Shown: one piece after another, positions 23,801 through 33,328 of the stretch
How positions within the stretch are numbered: position 1 is the stretch's first letter
Layout of the letters: each line of letters starts with the position of its first letter
Source: Cinnamomum chago
Lineage: Eukaryota; Streptophyta; Magnoliopsida; Laurales; Lauraceae
NCBI GenBank assembly: GCA_038049695.1
Contig: CP142461.1
Span: forward strand, 29,643,001 to 29,707,000
Reading direction: 5' to 3'
DNA: 64,000 bases
The notes under the pieces: model-generated
Databases searched by the model: none
What the model was told of the DNA's origin: nothing
What the model saw: the letters and a program-made list of their open reading frames with translations, nothing else
Position numbers and translations under genes: made by a program

Positions 23801-25629
23801 GGTGTTAAAATGCATGATTTTGTTTGACTTCAATCCAGTGGTCCAGTCCATTTGTATCTGTGTAAAACTAATGGGATCCATGACATATGTGGGGTGGGGG
23901 TGGTTTGAATTAAGGGTTAAAATTAATCATGTGGGGCCCCCACAGGCTGTCTCGCACTGTAGGTGCCGTGCGAGACAGACAAACAGACACCAATAAGCAC
24001 CAACTATTATATATATATATATGTGTGTATGTATGTAATATACATATGTGTGTGTATATATACATACATATACACACATACATACGTATATATATATACA
24101 CATACAGAGAGAGAGAGAGAGGGAGATGTCCATCTAGCTTGCTTACATTTTCGAAGTCAAGTATGTTCCACTTCTTTCAAAAAACCACATATTAGCCTGC
24201 TACTCGTGACTACAGGCTGCTCATATCACACTATCATGAATATATTGGCACCATAAAAAGGCTCACTTCAATTCGAGCAAAACAATCGTTGGTTGATCAC
24301 ATCTAAAATACATGATTAACTCTATTGTGGTAGGTACACACTCCATTGGAGTGAGTTTTTTTTATGAGTCCCAACTCATAGTGGGGGTCAAGGGCGAGGG
24401 GGTACGAGAGATTCAATTTATCATACGTGGACCATTGCCGTTGCATGGATTTAAAATAGTTACAACATGATCCCGGTTTTAAAGTGAAAAGTAATATCAG
24501 GTCACCTAAATACTGGTTAAGTTTCTACTAAGAGGTGTCCTTCATAACTATATGAGGGACGATTGTGGGGTCCATTTGAGGCCACCACCAATCAAGGGGA
24601 GTGACGGCATGGGAATATCTATGCATAGTGAGAAATAGTCAAATGTGTCAATTTGGAAGAAACATATATCCGCATGGATAACACCAATATGGAGGTCCAC
24701 ACCCGATCTTACTGGATCATTTCATTGTACATCACCTTGCATATATGGTTGTTCCACTCAGGATCTAATTTACAACCAAAAGTACCCTAAACTTCACCAA
24801 GCAATTTTGACGCTACAAACCTGACCCATATTCCCTGAAGATTGAAGAAGAGAATACATGTTGTCCTGAATCTTGTACTTCCTGCAAGGTAATTCAGCAA
24901 AATTATTAACTACTAAAATTAACCTCAACAACATGATTGTAATAAAATATAACAAAGCAGTAGCATACTCCAAGATTCTAATACTTTTCAGTTCCAAGGC
25001 CTTTTTTTCTTTCTCCTCCTGCATGCACAAGAAGTAAAAGGGCAGAAAAAAAAAATTTCACACACCAATAAAGAACCAAGGACATCACAAGGACATGGCA
25101 GTATGGAAAACAAGTTGAAATACCTGCAACTTTTTTAATTTCCGTTTCTGGGAATTGCTTAGGCGCACGCGTTGTCTCTTCATCTCACCCTGTTAAAAAA
25201 TCACATCACGAGTTTTAAAACCATGCTTTGTTGTTGTATAAATGGGTTAAGAAAAAATAAAAACAACATAACATACCTGGCTCTCATTTCTTGTTTTGCT
25301 CTTTTTCTTTCCTGGTAAGAAGATTGCATTGCTACCCTCACTTTGGAAGCTAAACAATGGGGAGTAAAGAGAAATTTAGCCTAACAATGATCAAGCATTG
25401 CTGAATCATCCAGTGTATTATTCCAGCATTCTCAACTACCTAAAACCCTTCCATGTTGGCATCTATAATGAAAATTTGTACTACCAAAAAAACCCAGGCA
25501 TGAGGGAAACCAAATGTTGAAATAACAACTATACAAATTGTACCTCCAATCACCTTCAAGCCCTTCTGACTCAAATAGCTTGACAGTCTCATCCACAGAG
25601 GGATCAGAATTCTCAAAAGATGACTTCAT
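12613..25629 (-). CDS. DEAH13: DEAH-box RNA helicase, DHX37/Dhr1 type (plant DEAH13/FAS4)
   Basis: Nucleolar ATP-dependent RNA helicase whose yeast relative Dhr1 frees U3 snoRNA from the 90S pre-ribosome. Eleven coding exons, all GT-AG and in phase: 25629-25544, 25349-25277, 25189-25124, 25018-24969, 24881-24821, 21290-20877, 18838-18599, 18483-18253, 17725-17612, 15853-14624, 14112-12613; 1354 codons plus stop. The basic N-terminus has [10 protein letters not shown] and [15 protein letters not shown], as in plant relatives. Motif I GETGCGKT is at 318-325, TQPRRVA follows in the next exon, DEAH at 421-424, SAT at 476-478, then [10 protein letters not shown], an acidic serine-rich insert (about 590-660), [13 protein letters not shown] and QRAGRAGR, then the HA2/OB C-terminal part. 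Arabidopsis DEAH13 is slightly shorter. The first ATG after the leader intron was chosen. No break is seen; introns at 18839-20876 and 21291-24820 are swollen with repeats. Confidence 0.95.
16136..16616 (+). repeat. Solo-LTR-like segment in DEAH13 intron
   Basis: About 480 bp between exons 15853 and 17612 resembles an LTR rather than intron sequence: a promoter-like CTCTTTATATAGATGAG at about 16407, followed by a pyrimidine- and A-rich stretch with CAATTAATCAAG and TTTTTCTCTCC, as in the U3-R part of many plant copia LTRs. I cannot fix the ends or find a target duplication, and there is no internal region. Treated as a probable old LTR remnant. Confidence 0.35.
17163..17243. repeat. GA microsatellite and long G-run in DEAH13 intron
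   Basis: A (GA)n run (17164-17184) is followed by a nearly pure guanine tract at 17212-17242 broken only by single C and A bases. On the plus strand this could form a G-quadruplex; the DEAH13 transcript would carry the C-rich complement. Open frames here code only proline or glycine runs. Confidence 0.8.
18912..19060 (+). mobile_element. tRNA-derived SINE, family 2, copy 1
   Basis: Has a Pol III A-box-like stretch (ATTAACTCAGCCAGTAAAGG), then CAAAGTCC, a B-box-like GTTTGAGCCCTGGCGGGAAC, and a tail with AAATTAAGTTAGATAGGATA. The same parts in the same order recur at 20615-20770, 1.7 kb away in the same intron. It lies in sense to the plus strand, antisense to DEAH13. Target duplications are not clear. 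Confidence 0.55.
19397..19772. mobile_element. Foldback element with palindromic ends in (TA)n
   Basis: About 376 bp between TA-rich tracts. The left end reads CTCTCCTAAGCTCAAGCTTA and the right end, read inward on the other strand, CTCTCCTAAGCTCGAGCTTA, so the two are inverted repeats; at the right end TCCTAAGCTCGAGCTTAGGA is itself a perfect 20-bp palindrome (19743-19762). The interior has no coding frame and contains GTGGGACCCACCTGG and similar words. A terminal fragment of the same family is at 131-176. Confidence 0.55.
19801..19953. mobile_element. Micron-like foldback element in (TA)n, copy 2
   Basis: Starts GGGAGATGCTCCTATGAGAG directly after a (TA)n tract and ends with AGAAGCATCTCCC directly before another. 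The inside has GGGGGCCCTCACATTTAAG and then ATGGATGTGAGGGCTCCC in inverted arrangement. Closest in sequence to copy 1 at 224-374. Confidence 0.7.
19978..20070. mobile_element. Micron-like foldback element, copy 4, half element
   Basis: Contains the spacer and one arm of the same family (CCCTCACATTTAAGTCGTTG through TTTATAGGAGCATCT) and is flanked by (TA)n on both sides. It lacks the opposite arm. Confidence 0.6.
20109..20257. mobile_element. Micron-like foldback element in (TA)n, copy 3
   Basis: Starts GGAGGTGCTCTTGTGAGAGA and ends TCTCTCACAAGAGCACCTC, so its outer 19 bp or so are near-perfect inverted repeats. Flanked by a long (TA)n on the left and (TA)n on the right. Subfamily differences from copies 1 and 2 (GTGCTCTTGTG for ATGCTCCTATG) change both arms together, which suggests an independent amplifying lineage. 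Confidence 0.7.
20571..20607. repeat. Inverted CT/GA microsatellite
   Basis: A (CT)n run turns into a (GA)n run around TCGCATGAGA, so the pair can fold back on itself. It sits just left of the second SINE copy in the DEAH13 intron. Confidence 0.8.
20615..20770 (+). mobile_element. tRNA-derived SINE, family 2, copy 2
   Basis: A-box-like ACTAGCTCAACTGATAAGG, then CAAAGTCC, a B-box-like CTATTCAAGCCCCAGTTGG, and the tail TTCAGTTAGATAGGATAG. It matches copy 1 at 18912-19060 along its whole length. Both copies flank the group of TA-inserted foldback elements. No clear target duplication. Confidence 0.55.
20827..20873. repeat. (GT)n-(GA)n microsatellite beside DEAH13 exon
   Basis: A CG, then GT, then GA dinucleotide run ends within a few bases of the donor of the DEAH13 exon 21290-20877, so the splice donor is followed directly by CT-rich and CA-rich repeat on the transcript. 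Confidence 0.85.
21291..24820. other. 3.5-kb DEAH13 intron with repeat remnants
   Basis: No coding exon was recognised between the exons at 24881-24821 and 21290-20877, and the protein joins in frame across the gap. The intron holds CGATACGG-type repeat (22560-22930), GTGGGGCCCA-rich pieces (23700-23960) and a compound microsatellite. A tandem ATCCCATTCCCTCCCTG duplication is at about 21812-21846. Open frames are short and unlike known proteins. Confidence 0.6.
24007..24124. repeat. Compound TA/TG/CA/GA microsatellite
   Basis: TATATA, then TGTGTATG, ATATACATATG, TACACACA, TATATA and finally GAGAGA runs, with partial inverted symmetry. Open frames across it encode only Tyr/Ile/Val/Cys-rich low complexity. 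Confidence 0.85.
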
Positions 25630-25642
25630 TCTCTCACTTAGT

Positions 25643-25757
25643 TCTGTGCAAAACACCATATAATGCGCATATGAATATAAGATCTTATACTAAGCCACCT
25701 GCTGCTTGCAAATTGGCTAGAAAAGTGAGAGACACAGGACGAGAAGCAACAGAGAAA

Positions 25758-25788
<31 letters not shown>

Positions 25789-25915
25789 AATACTTGCCGC
25801 CGCAGAAAGAGAGGAGGTGCGCTGTGCGCTTGCCGATGGCGGAGCCGCTTTCCTGGAATAAAAGGAAGAATCTTTTCGCCTCTCCCTTCTCTCGTCCCGT
25901 ACGAAAGAGGCGCGC
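25643..25915 (-). other. DEAH13 5' leader exon and 150-bp leader intron
   Basis: Upstream of the start codon at 25629-25627 the minus strand has an acceptor (TTTTGCACAG) at 25644, and a donor GGCAA followed by GTATTCC at 25794/25793, bounding an intron that holds a (GA)n run. The leader exon (about 25915-25794) is pyrimidine-rich and contains no ATG, so the ATG at 25629 is the first in the spliced message. Transcription start is a guess. Confidence 0.5.
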
Positions 25916-25989
25916 CTAAAACCCTCGCTCTTTCCTGCCCCTTTTTTTTTTTTTGACAGTTGCAGACTACAGATCACAGAACAGATGCA

Positions 25990-27241
25990 AGGGTGGAGAG
26001 TCTGAGACGAGTTAAGACCTCCCGGGTAGAGAGTTTGATGAGGAAAGGGTTGTGTTTTTGGGCCAAAGCCCCAGATTTTAGGGTTTTGGGGTGGACCCAC
26101 TGTTTCTATCTGGATTTTAGAAGAGGACCCAAATTTTTCATTTGGGTTTGGAAGCGGACGATGCCCATATCGACCACCGCATTGGATTGGGTGACTGGTC
26201 AGGATTATAATTTCTCTCCCTTTTAGAGTTAAAGGTCCTAATATCTATCCACGGTTTTTCCTCTTCAAGACTGAAGATTAAGTCCACCAGTGCTATCACC
26301 TGGGGGTCACAAGGGTTTTACTTAAGGTTGCAAATGGGACAGTTTCGGATCGGAACCATAGTGGACCCGGACCTGAACCCGTTTTTAAATAACAGTTTCG
26401 ATTCCGAATCTGATTTTGAATCAAAACTTGTTTTGTTGGTTCTGTACCCAGTTTCGATAAGAAAAATCAGATTCGGTTTTGTAACCGGGTCCATTTAGAT
26501 AACTCGAATCTAGTTCCAAAATCGATTATGTTTTCTCTTTATTCTTCATTTCTTTCTTAAAATAAGCATAGCATTCAACTTATAACAGTGCATCAAGTCT
26601 ACAACATCCAGTATTATACATAAAAATGTCCAAAAAGAGTTAGTTTTAAATTACAAATTAAAATATCAAAGACTCATATGCTAGGTCCAAGGGTCGGAAC
26701 TTATATAGACTCAGAACCGGACCCATTTATCAATCAAAACTTAAAGTAGGTTTCGGACCCAGACCCGATTTTTTGTGGGTCGAAACTTCCGAGTAATTGG
26801 AGTATCGGATACCCATTTGCAATCCTAATTTTATCCGTATTCTTTTTATGCTTGGAATGATTAATCCTACCCAAAGGGTTGGAAACCCTTTGTTAGCAAA
26901 AAAAAAAAAAAAAACTTTGGTCGTGTGATATATTTACATATGTAAATGACATGCTAGCATATTTTAGTGTCTATTATTTTTATATTTCTTTAAATGTAAA
27001 TTCGAGTGCATGTAGCCTAACAAATCACAGTTTTGCAAAAAGTCATAGGGAACTATAATGAGATTCGATCTCCTGCCCATGTATAGACTTATAGCAAAGG
27101 TGGATGATTTATTTGGTAAAAATGGGGGCCATAGAAGACCAAAGTGGCATATTTTAGAGTATAAAATTTCCCACAAATATTCCAAAATACATGATGAATG
27201 CATGGCTAAATTTTGACCCAGTGGTCGTTTGTGATCCTTTA
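25990..27241. other. Region upstream of DEAH13
   Basis: Promoter side of DEAH13. At 26330-26830 there is a repeat-like block rich in GGACCCGGACC and TCGGAACC words that starts and ends with related inverted phrases (GTTGCAAATGGG near 26328 and CCCATTTGCAATCC near 26810), which suggests a further terminal-inverted-repeat element of about 490 bp. Otherwise nothing recognisable. Confidence 0.4.
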
Positions 27242-28318
27242 GAGCACATTTGGCAACGGTCCATGCTAGGGGAGGAATCCTCTGTTTAGAGGATTCTCTC
27301 CATCTCCAAAGAATCAACACCTCCTCAAGTAGGATTCCTGATGAAATTTCCAGGTTTGGATGGAGGAATAATTCCTACAATTTGTAGAAATGTTTAATCC
27401 AATGGATGTTTTTACAAATATCTTAAGATATAATAAGGATCAACAGTTGAAATTTGGTCACCTTACCGTGTTTGATCTTCCCGAACTAATGACCGGCTCC
27501 AATCATGATTTTGGAACCCACATAAATATGAAAATTTGGAAAAACGGACTATTTTGGCACCCGTTTTCAATATTAGTATAAACAGTCATACGTTTTGGCA
27601 CATATCTCGAGATATAAGAGGAATTAAATGATGAAATTTGGTCACCTTGCTATGTTCGACATTCTAGAACTAATACCGGTTCCGATCTTGATTGTGGACC
27701 CCACATAAACCGAAAAATTTAGAAAATTTGACTGTTTTGGCACCCATTTTCAATAATAGTGTAAATAGTCAGACGTTTGGCACATATCTCGAGATATAAA
27801 AGGAATTAACTGTTGAAATTTGGTCACCTTGCAATCTTCAACCTTTCAGAACTAATGACCGTTTCCGATCTTGATTGCGGACCCCACATAAATCGAAAAA
27901 ATTGAAAAAACAGACTATTTTCAATGATAATGTAAACAGTCAGACGTTTTGGCACGTATCTCGAGATATAAGAGGAATCAAAGGCTGAAATTTGGTGAGG
28001 TGGCCGTTTTTTAGTTCTTAATGGTGACTAACGGTTTGGATCTTAATTACGAGATCTAAAAGGTACATTTCCAAAGCAAAAATTTATTAATGCCCACATT
28101 ACCGTCCCAGCTAATGTTTTGCATTTTTTCTCCGCCTTTCTCTCCTTCCTTGGATTCTATGCATCTGAAGGGGGGAGGTCTGACTACAATAATATTCGGT
28201 TCCGCAAATTTCTCTCGTCCACCCTTTGAAAATCAATGCCGATCCAAACGTACAAAATCCATCATCGAGCGGAAAAGGCCAAGGAATCATCTTGCGTGGA
28301 CCGTTGCCAAACGTGCCC
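27242..28318. mobile_element. PIF/Harbinger-like non-autonomous element, copy 1
   Basis: A 1077-bp element between TTA target duplications (27239-27241 and 28319-28321). Its ends are inverted repeats: left GAGCACATTTGGCAACGGTC, right read inward GGGCACGTTTGGCAACGGTC. A GGGC..GTTTGG end and TTA duplication are the signature of PIF/Harbinger elements. No transposase frame is present. Inside are four tandem units of about 172-184 bp, marked by GAAATTTGGTCACCTT or a close variant at 27449, 27633, 27815 and 27987, each with a TATCTCGAGATAT-like word nearby. A second copy lies at 59371-60390 in the opposite orientation. Confidence 0.8.
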
Positions 28319-29338
28319 TTATAATGCATTCAATGGATTGGATTTTGACAAGGCCAAGCAATTTAAAAGATAAAAGAAAATTTGACTATTAAAATTTTTG
28401 CATAAGTTATTTTAGCAACCACCCCATAACAGTGACATGCACTTCTATTTACCATCTTTTTCACATGTGAACAAAATTTGGACCCAAAAACACCTCATTT
28501 TCATGCCACTATTTTATGCATGTGATGCGGAAAATGGTGCAAATAAACGTGAGTTGGATAATAGTTACACATGAAGGACTACTTACATATGTAAATGGTG
28601 TAAACAACCTTTAACCGTTTGCCTCAAATTAGAAAGCTCCATTCTTTATTCATTATCTTTGCCTTTTTGTGAAAGCCTGACCCAAAATTTCACAAATAAT
28701 ATTCTCCTATTCTCCACTTAATCCATTTCACTCGTTACAAAGACACATGTAAGCTCTTATCTTATCCTTTGAGGACATGGAAAAGGGAGTTTTATGTGGT
28801 ATATTTTTTTATCTTTTATCAATAGAGATAGGAAATAAACATTTTTTGCATGCCAGGGTTGCACTAAAATCACTTTTCAAGCATGGGTTTAAAGTGATAT
28901 TAGAACATTGCACAGTATAAGGGCAAAATTATCATGTCTTAACACTTGTGCAACAAAATTCAATTCTTAGGACACCTATTTAGTAAAATCCCTTTTTTTA
29001 TCCATATTTTTTTTCTTCGGGACACTGTTTACGCAGCATGAAAGATTCTGTATAGCAGGAAAAATCAATGGTTAAATCTCAACCAACTCCATTTGACACT
29101 TCATATTCTTTTTGTATTTAAATCTTAAGCACTCTAAATTATTATTATTATTTTGATAACGCGTGGGTATCCATCCTTATGATCTTTCCCCCAACATGAC
29201 TAATCCCCACGGGTGGCACCCACTAAACCTACACTTGGTAAATCTAAGGTGGTTTGAAACATAAGACATGTGCTCACCAAAATATTAATCCAATTGAACA
29301 CGTTAAAGAAAATTGCAAATCCCACTACAATTTATTTA
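28319..29338. other. Intergenic, no gene
   Basis: AT-rich with no supported gene. TTTACATATGTAAA-type words at about 26934 and 28580 stand on either side of the Harbinger-like element and may be ends of an older element that it entered, but this is weak. Confidence 0.4.
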
Positions 29339-29350
29339 GGCTTCATTGAG

Positions 29351-29534
29351 GTTTTTTATTTTTTATAATGCGGGTTCCTAATCCTTTAGGCCATAATAAT
29401 AATACCTACGGGCTCAGGAGAGAAAGCCGGATAAAAATTTTCCTATGGGCCATAATGTGGTAGTGCAGTTTCGAACCTACAACCTTCGGATGCCAAGCGT
29501 GGACTTAGGCCAACTGAGCTACCCCTTGCGGTTG
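29351..29534 (-). mobile_element. tRNA-derived SINE with 12-bp target duplication
   Basis: On the minus strand the element begins AACCGCAAGGGGTAGCTC, has an A box TAGCTCAGTTGG (29522-29511), a B box GGTTCGAAACTGC (29477-29465), a tRNA-unrelated body, and ends in an A-rich tail (ATAAAAAATAAAAAACC). It is flanked by GGCTTCATTGAG at 29339-29350 and GGCTCCATTGAG at 29535-29546, a 12-bp duplication with one mismatch. This is the structure of a LINE-mobilised SINE. It lacks the fold of a working tRNA gene, so it is not annotated as one. Confidence 0.8.
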
Positions 29535-30061
29535 GGCTCCATTGAGTTTACAGATTAAATCGTGAGAATGAACTTGGTTCGAGCCCTGCCTACCAAGAAA
29601 AAATCGCAGGCTAAATCCTGAATCATCACGATGGACTCGAGAGAAGTTACTTGGGATGGGTCAAAATTGGGCATATTATGCATCCAAACGACCATTTGAA
29701 TAACTACGGTAGGATCACCAAACCCATAGAAAATATATCATCTCATGGCTCACCCACGATGCTACCAATCAAACAGACGGTTCAGATGTCTCTATTCATT
29801 GGGCTTATAAAACCACCCCTATCTCCGCTCCCAAAAAGTACAGAAAAATCGCACACTCCCTCAAATCGGCTCCAGTGGCAACCCTCATATGCTTCTCTGA
29901 ACGTCCCCCTTAGGTCTACACCCCAAGCTTCTCTAAACACATGACCCCCGTTTGGCACTTTACGAGATAGGTAAAAGTCTAAAAACGCATCATTTTTTTC
30001 CAGACATGGGGTGTCACATCAATAACCCTTTAATTCAAAATTTATTCCATCTTTATAAAAA

Positions 30062-31993
30062 GGGAAAACAGCATAATACTTACATGTACTTTGGTAATTT
30101 TGCAGAGTACCCCACGTACTTTGGTATTTTATACTAAACCTACTTGTATTTTAAATCATAATGCAAGCAGAGACGGTTGTGACGGAAAATGTGGAATGAC
30201 GAATTTACCCTTTCAGATATAAGATGTCTCTTGCCTTTTTCTTTTTTCATTTTCCCCTTTGCCGGCTTGATTAAAACCCTAGCTACCCGATCTAAGTTCC
30301 GGTCCATCATTGACACCTACTGCTGCGATCTTGACGAGTTCAGCTCAGCCTCAGCAAGGAGACGGCGGCCATTCGCGATGGAAAGGATGAAAAGAGATAA
30401 GATTCTGGTGGTTAGTCTCGTAATTGATAGTTTTTTATGAATGGAGATGGCTATGGGGCCTACCTATGACTGATTCCCCTTATAGGTCTGAATGGCATAA
30501 GATGCCTAGGCACATATCCACCTTTGGTGATGGGGAAGATGGATCGAATGCAACATAGAGGTCAATGGCAGCTGGTGGGGATGAATATGGAGATGGCTTC
30601 GAGCCTTCATTGAACGATGGGAATACCAATCGAGACTAGCCACCAGCATCTTATCTCGCCGCCTCCCGCGCCGTCAAGGACCTCCCAGGCTCCCTCTAGA
30701 CCGATGCCTCCGTCGCCAAGGAGTCGTTCGAACAAGTGATCGATGACTTCAGCTGCTCCGTTTGGTGAGGAACAGTTGAGATCATCTCCCACGGCAAGGA
30801 CGCGTTCCGCTTCGCCGATCTCAACGACAGTGGCGACTCTAAAACACTCAATTATGTCTCCTCTGTCGTTGCCAGTCAGAGTTCAAAGCGGTATAACCGG
30901 TTTGAAGCGCATGTTGCTAGAATCCAGTATGATCCAGTGACGTACTGCGATGAGTCGAAGGACGTGGAGGATTACGGGAAGTGGAAATTAGGGTTTGTGT
31001 TGGAAGAGAAGGATGAGGAGATTGAGAATTTGAGTAGTGAGAATGGAACTATGGAAGCGATCTATGAGAAGCTTGTGCCAAGTGTTGTTGATCATGAAAC
31101 CTTCTGGACAGGGTCGGATATTGTTTTTCTGCCCTTTCATGCCCTGACTATTAGCAGGAACTAATTAATTGATACTGATTTGGTATGGAAGAGTTGGGTA
31201 TAGCTTCAACCAAACAGAGGCTTTTTCTGATTTCCACTTCCATTTTTTTTTTTGAATGATTGATTTCCATGTTACCCAAATGCTCAGAAAAATAAGTTAG
31301 ATTCTGTTATAACCACAGTTTTCAGAGGCATTTTAATTTCGAATGCATCATACATAAGACGAGTCTGGGACAAATGTTCTTTCTCTCCTTTGGGTCTCTT
31401 CTTCTTTCTCTCCTTAGGTTTTATTCTCTCCTTTGGGTCTCTTTTTCAAATGTTCTTTCCACCTCTTGTTCAGGGTTTTCTACATCAGCTCTGAACGCAC
31501 TTAAATGGGCATGAAGACAAGCACATGAAGCTTTTCTGCACGTAACATGAGAAACAAAGAAAATAAAATAGAGATGGGGAAACCTCCAAATCAATTAAGG
31601 AGATATGAGGAGAGAGGAGATGACCGGATATGGAAGCGCAGGGTGGAGCACAGGCCGGAGATTTTCTGGATCTGGCTAGAGAGAGGGAGTGCAGACGAAA
31701 AAGGGCGAGTTGTAGATCGATTAGGTTTAGAAATTTGGAAAGAGGGAAATGAGAAAAAAAAAACCGAGCCTTAAGATTTTTTCTCCCTAGGGGCAAATAA
31801 GTCTTTTTGGGTGAGTAATTTCACGCCAGTGTGCACCAGACACTATTTATATGACCTATGCCGTTAACACTCATAGAATTCGTGATTTTTGCATGTTAAT
31901 TAGAACGACATGTATGTTTAGTACAAAATACCAAAGTGCATGGGGTACTATGCAAAATGATCAGAGTCCAAGTAGATATTCTGCGGTTTTTCC
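30062..31993. mobile_element. Pack-MULE (Mutator-like) carrying a host gene fragment
   Basis: A 1932-bp element bounded by near-identical 9-bp target duplications, TTATAAAAA (30053-30061) and TTTTAAAAA (31994-32002). Ends are GGGAAAACAGC and, read inward, GGAAAAACCGC. The inverted repeats continue for over 100 bp (about 30062-30165 and 31888-31993), sharing AGTACCCCA, ACTTTGGTATTTT and TACTAAAC on both arms. Long inverted repeats with 9-bp duplications are the mark of Mutator-like elements. There is no transposase; instead the interior holds a piece of a BSD-domain gene, so it is of the Pack-MULE type. Confidence 0.75.
30638..31115 (+). pseudogene. BSD-domain protein gene fragment inside Pack-MULE
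   Basis: Intronless stretch resembling plant BSD-domain proteins (the relatives of At1g69030/At1g26300, function little known). Readable parts in one frame: KESFEQVIDDFSCSVW, a TGA at 30766-30768, then VEIISHGKDAF, SKRYNRFEAHVARIQYDP, TYCDESKDVEDYGKWKLGF, LEEKDEEIENL and IYEKLVPSVVDHETFW, the last being the start of the BSD domain. The frame breaks off after FWTGSD, where relatives continue with the conserved SRYFYRVYKL part, and there is a further stop before SFEQ. It lies wholly within the Mutator-like element and is best read as a captured, dead gene copy. The fragment at 30230-30420 may be part of the same capture but is not recognisable. Confidence 0.7.
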
Positions 31994-32711
31994 TTTTAAA
32001 AATAAAGTAAAAAACAACCTCCATTCTCCACTAAAAGATAGAAAATGTCTTCCCTTTTCAATATAAAAAGTAAAAAAGATTTCATAATAAACAACTAAAA
32101 ACAAAATATCATTATAACCTCATTATATTTTATTCTCTCTTAATTTGATACTTTACTACACTTTATTTTACATGAAAAATTACCAAACGGGCCCGGCATA
32201 AAAGTAATATAAAGCCTTCATTTTTTCATATAAGGGGTCAATTAAAAGTACACATCTTCAAAATTCCTTTCTACTTTTTAAAAAAAATAAGTATAAAAAA
32301 ATATATTCTCTTTACTAAATGACAAAAAAACACTCACTTTTTACATAAGAAGTCAAAAGAATTCCCTATCAATCCATTAAAGACAAAATACCATCTTATT
32401 TTTTATTCTCTCTTAATTTGATGAGTTACATTACTTTTATTTTAATAGTAAATTACCAAAATGGCCATTTTTTAAGACCAATATACTAAAGTGTGAAATT
32501 ACCAAAAATGGATATCACTCGTATTTTTCATACCTCGCCCAATTTTTCTCTACACTCTCCCACGCTAGCCACCACCGCCCTATCCGACAACACCACAAAG
32601 GGTAGAGGGATATGGAGACGAGGAGGGAGATGGATCGAGTGGAGGTAAGGATAGGGGGAAGAAGGGGAGTGAACTGAGAAGTAGTTTTTGGAGGGGTCTG
32701 GGTATTTTGGA

Positions 32712-32830
32712 TAGAATGGGTTCGTAGGGAGAAATTTTGGAAATCTTTTGACTTATTTGGGGTGTGCAAAGACAATGGGTGTGGTCAGAGAAGTCTATAG
32801 TGTGGCATTAGCAGCTTTTCTCTAAAGGCA
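32712..32830 (+). repeat. Direct repeat, left copy
   Basis: About 110 bp that recurs at 33329-33440. The shared core includes AGACAATGGGTGTGGTCAGA and GTCTAT-GTGTGGCATTAG. The two copies lie 617 bp apart in the upstream region of the importin alpha gene. Confidence 0.75.
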
Positions 32831-33328
32831 TGTTTGTATAACACTTTTCCGCAGAAAACAAGATAGTTTAAAAAAAAAAAAAACTCATTTGTAATGCATT
32901 TGGTGTGAAACAATTCTACATAAACGCTTTCCTACATCGTCAGTATTTGCCTTGCTAATGCTGGAAATGAGTTTCCTAGGGGTATGAGAAATTGATATCA
33001 TCAGAAAACTTTTCACTCTTTTCCATTTCAACTCAAAATCTTACAACTCTTTTATTTTTTATTTCTTTAAATAAATTATTTGATGTTGAATAAATAATAT
33101 ACATGTTATATTATTTATCTTCTAAAAATTATTTTACCAAACAAAAAGATTTGATTTTTATAAGTAATCCACAGCCTCACCAAACAACATTAGCAACAAT
33201 TCAACGAGAAAAAAAAATTCGCATCAAATATAAATTTATAAATTTTATAAAAATTCTTTTTCGAGATTTTTATTTTTATAGAATTCGTTAATGTTGCAAT
33301 TTTCCCACCCCACGGAAGGTGTGTATAA
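32831..33328. other. AT-rich spacer between the direct repeats
   Basis: Very AT-rich, non-coding. It begins GGCATGTTTGTATAACACTT and ends in CACGGAAGGTGTGTATAAAG, which look weakly like inverted ends of a MITE, but no target duplication can be defined other than the long direct repeats. Confidence 0.35.

Larger units (their letters stand above)
29945..32194. mobile_element. Tourist-like MITE split by a Pack-MULE
   Basis: Outer ends CCCCCGTTTGGCACTTTACG (left) and, read inward, GGGCCCGTTTGGTAATTTTT (right) are imperfect inverted repeats of the Harbinger/Tourist kind. Without the Mutator-like insert and its duplication the element would be about 310 bp. The segment just right of it (about 32200-32480) repeats the right part of this element in diverged form (ATTCTCTCTTAATTTGAT and TAAATTACCAAAATGGCC), so related copies lie side by side. 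Confidence 0.45.

Noticed and set aside
24007-24124. Coding frames in the TA/TG/CA microsatellite
   Set aside because: All are simple dinucleotide translations on both strands.
29465-29522. tRNA gene
   Set aside because: A and B boxes are present but no acceptor or anticodon stems fold, and A-rich tail plus target duplications show a SINE.
30567-31164. A working BSD-domain gene
   Set aside because: In-frame stops, loss of the end of the BSD domain, and position wholly inside transposon arms show a dead captured copy.
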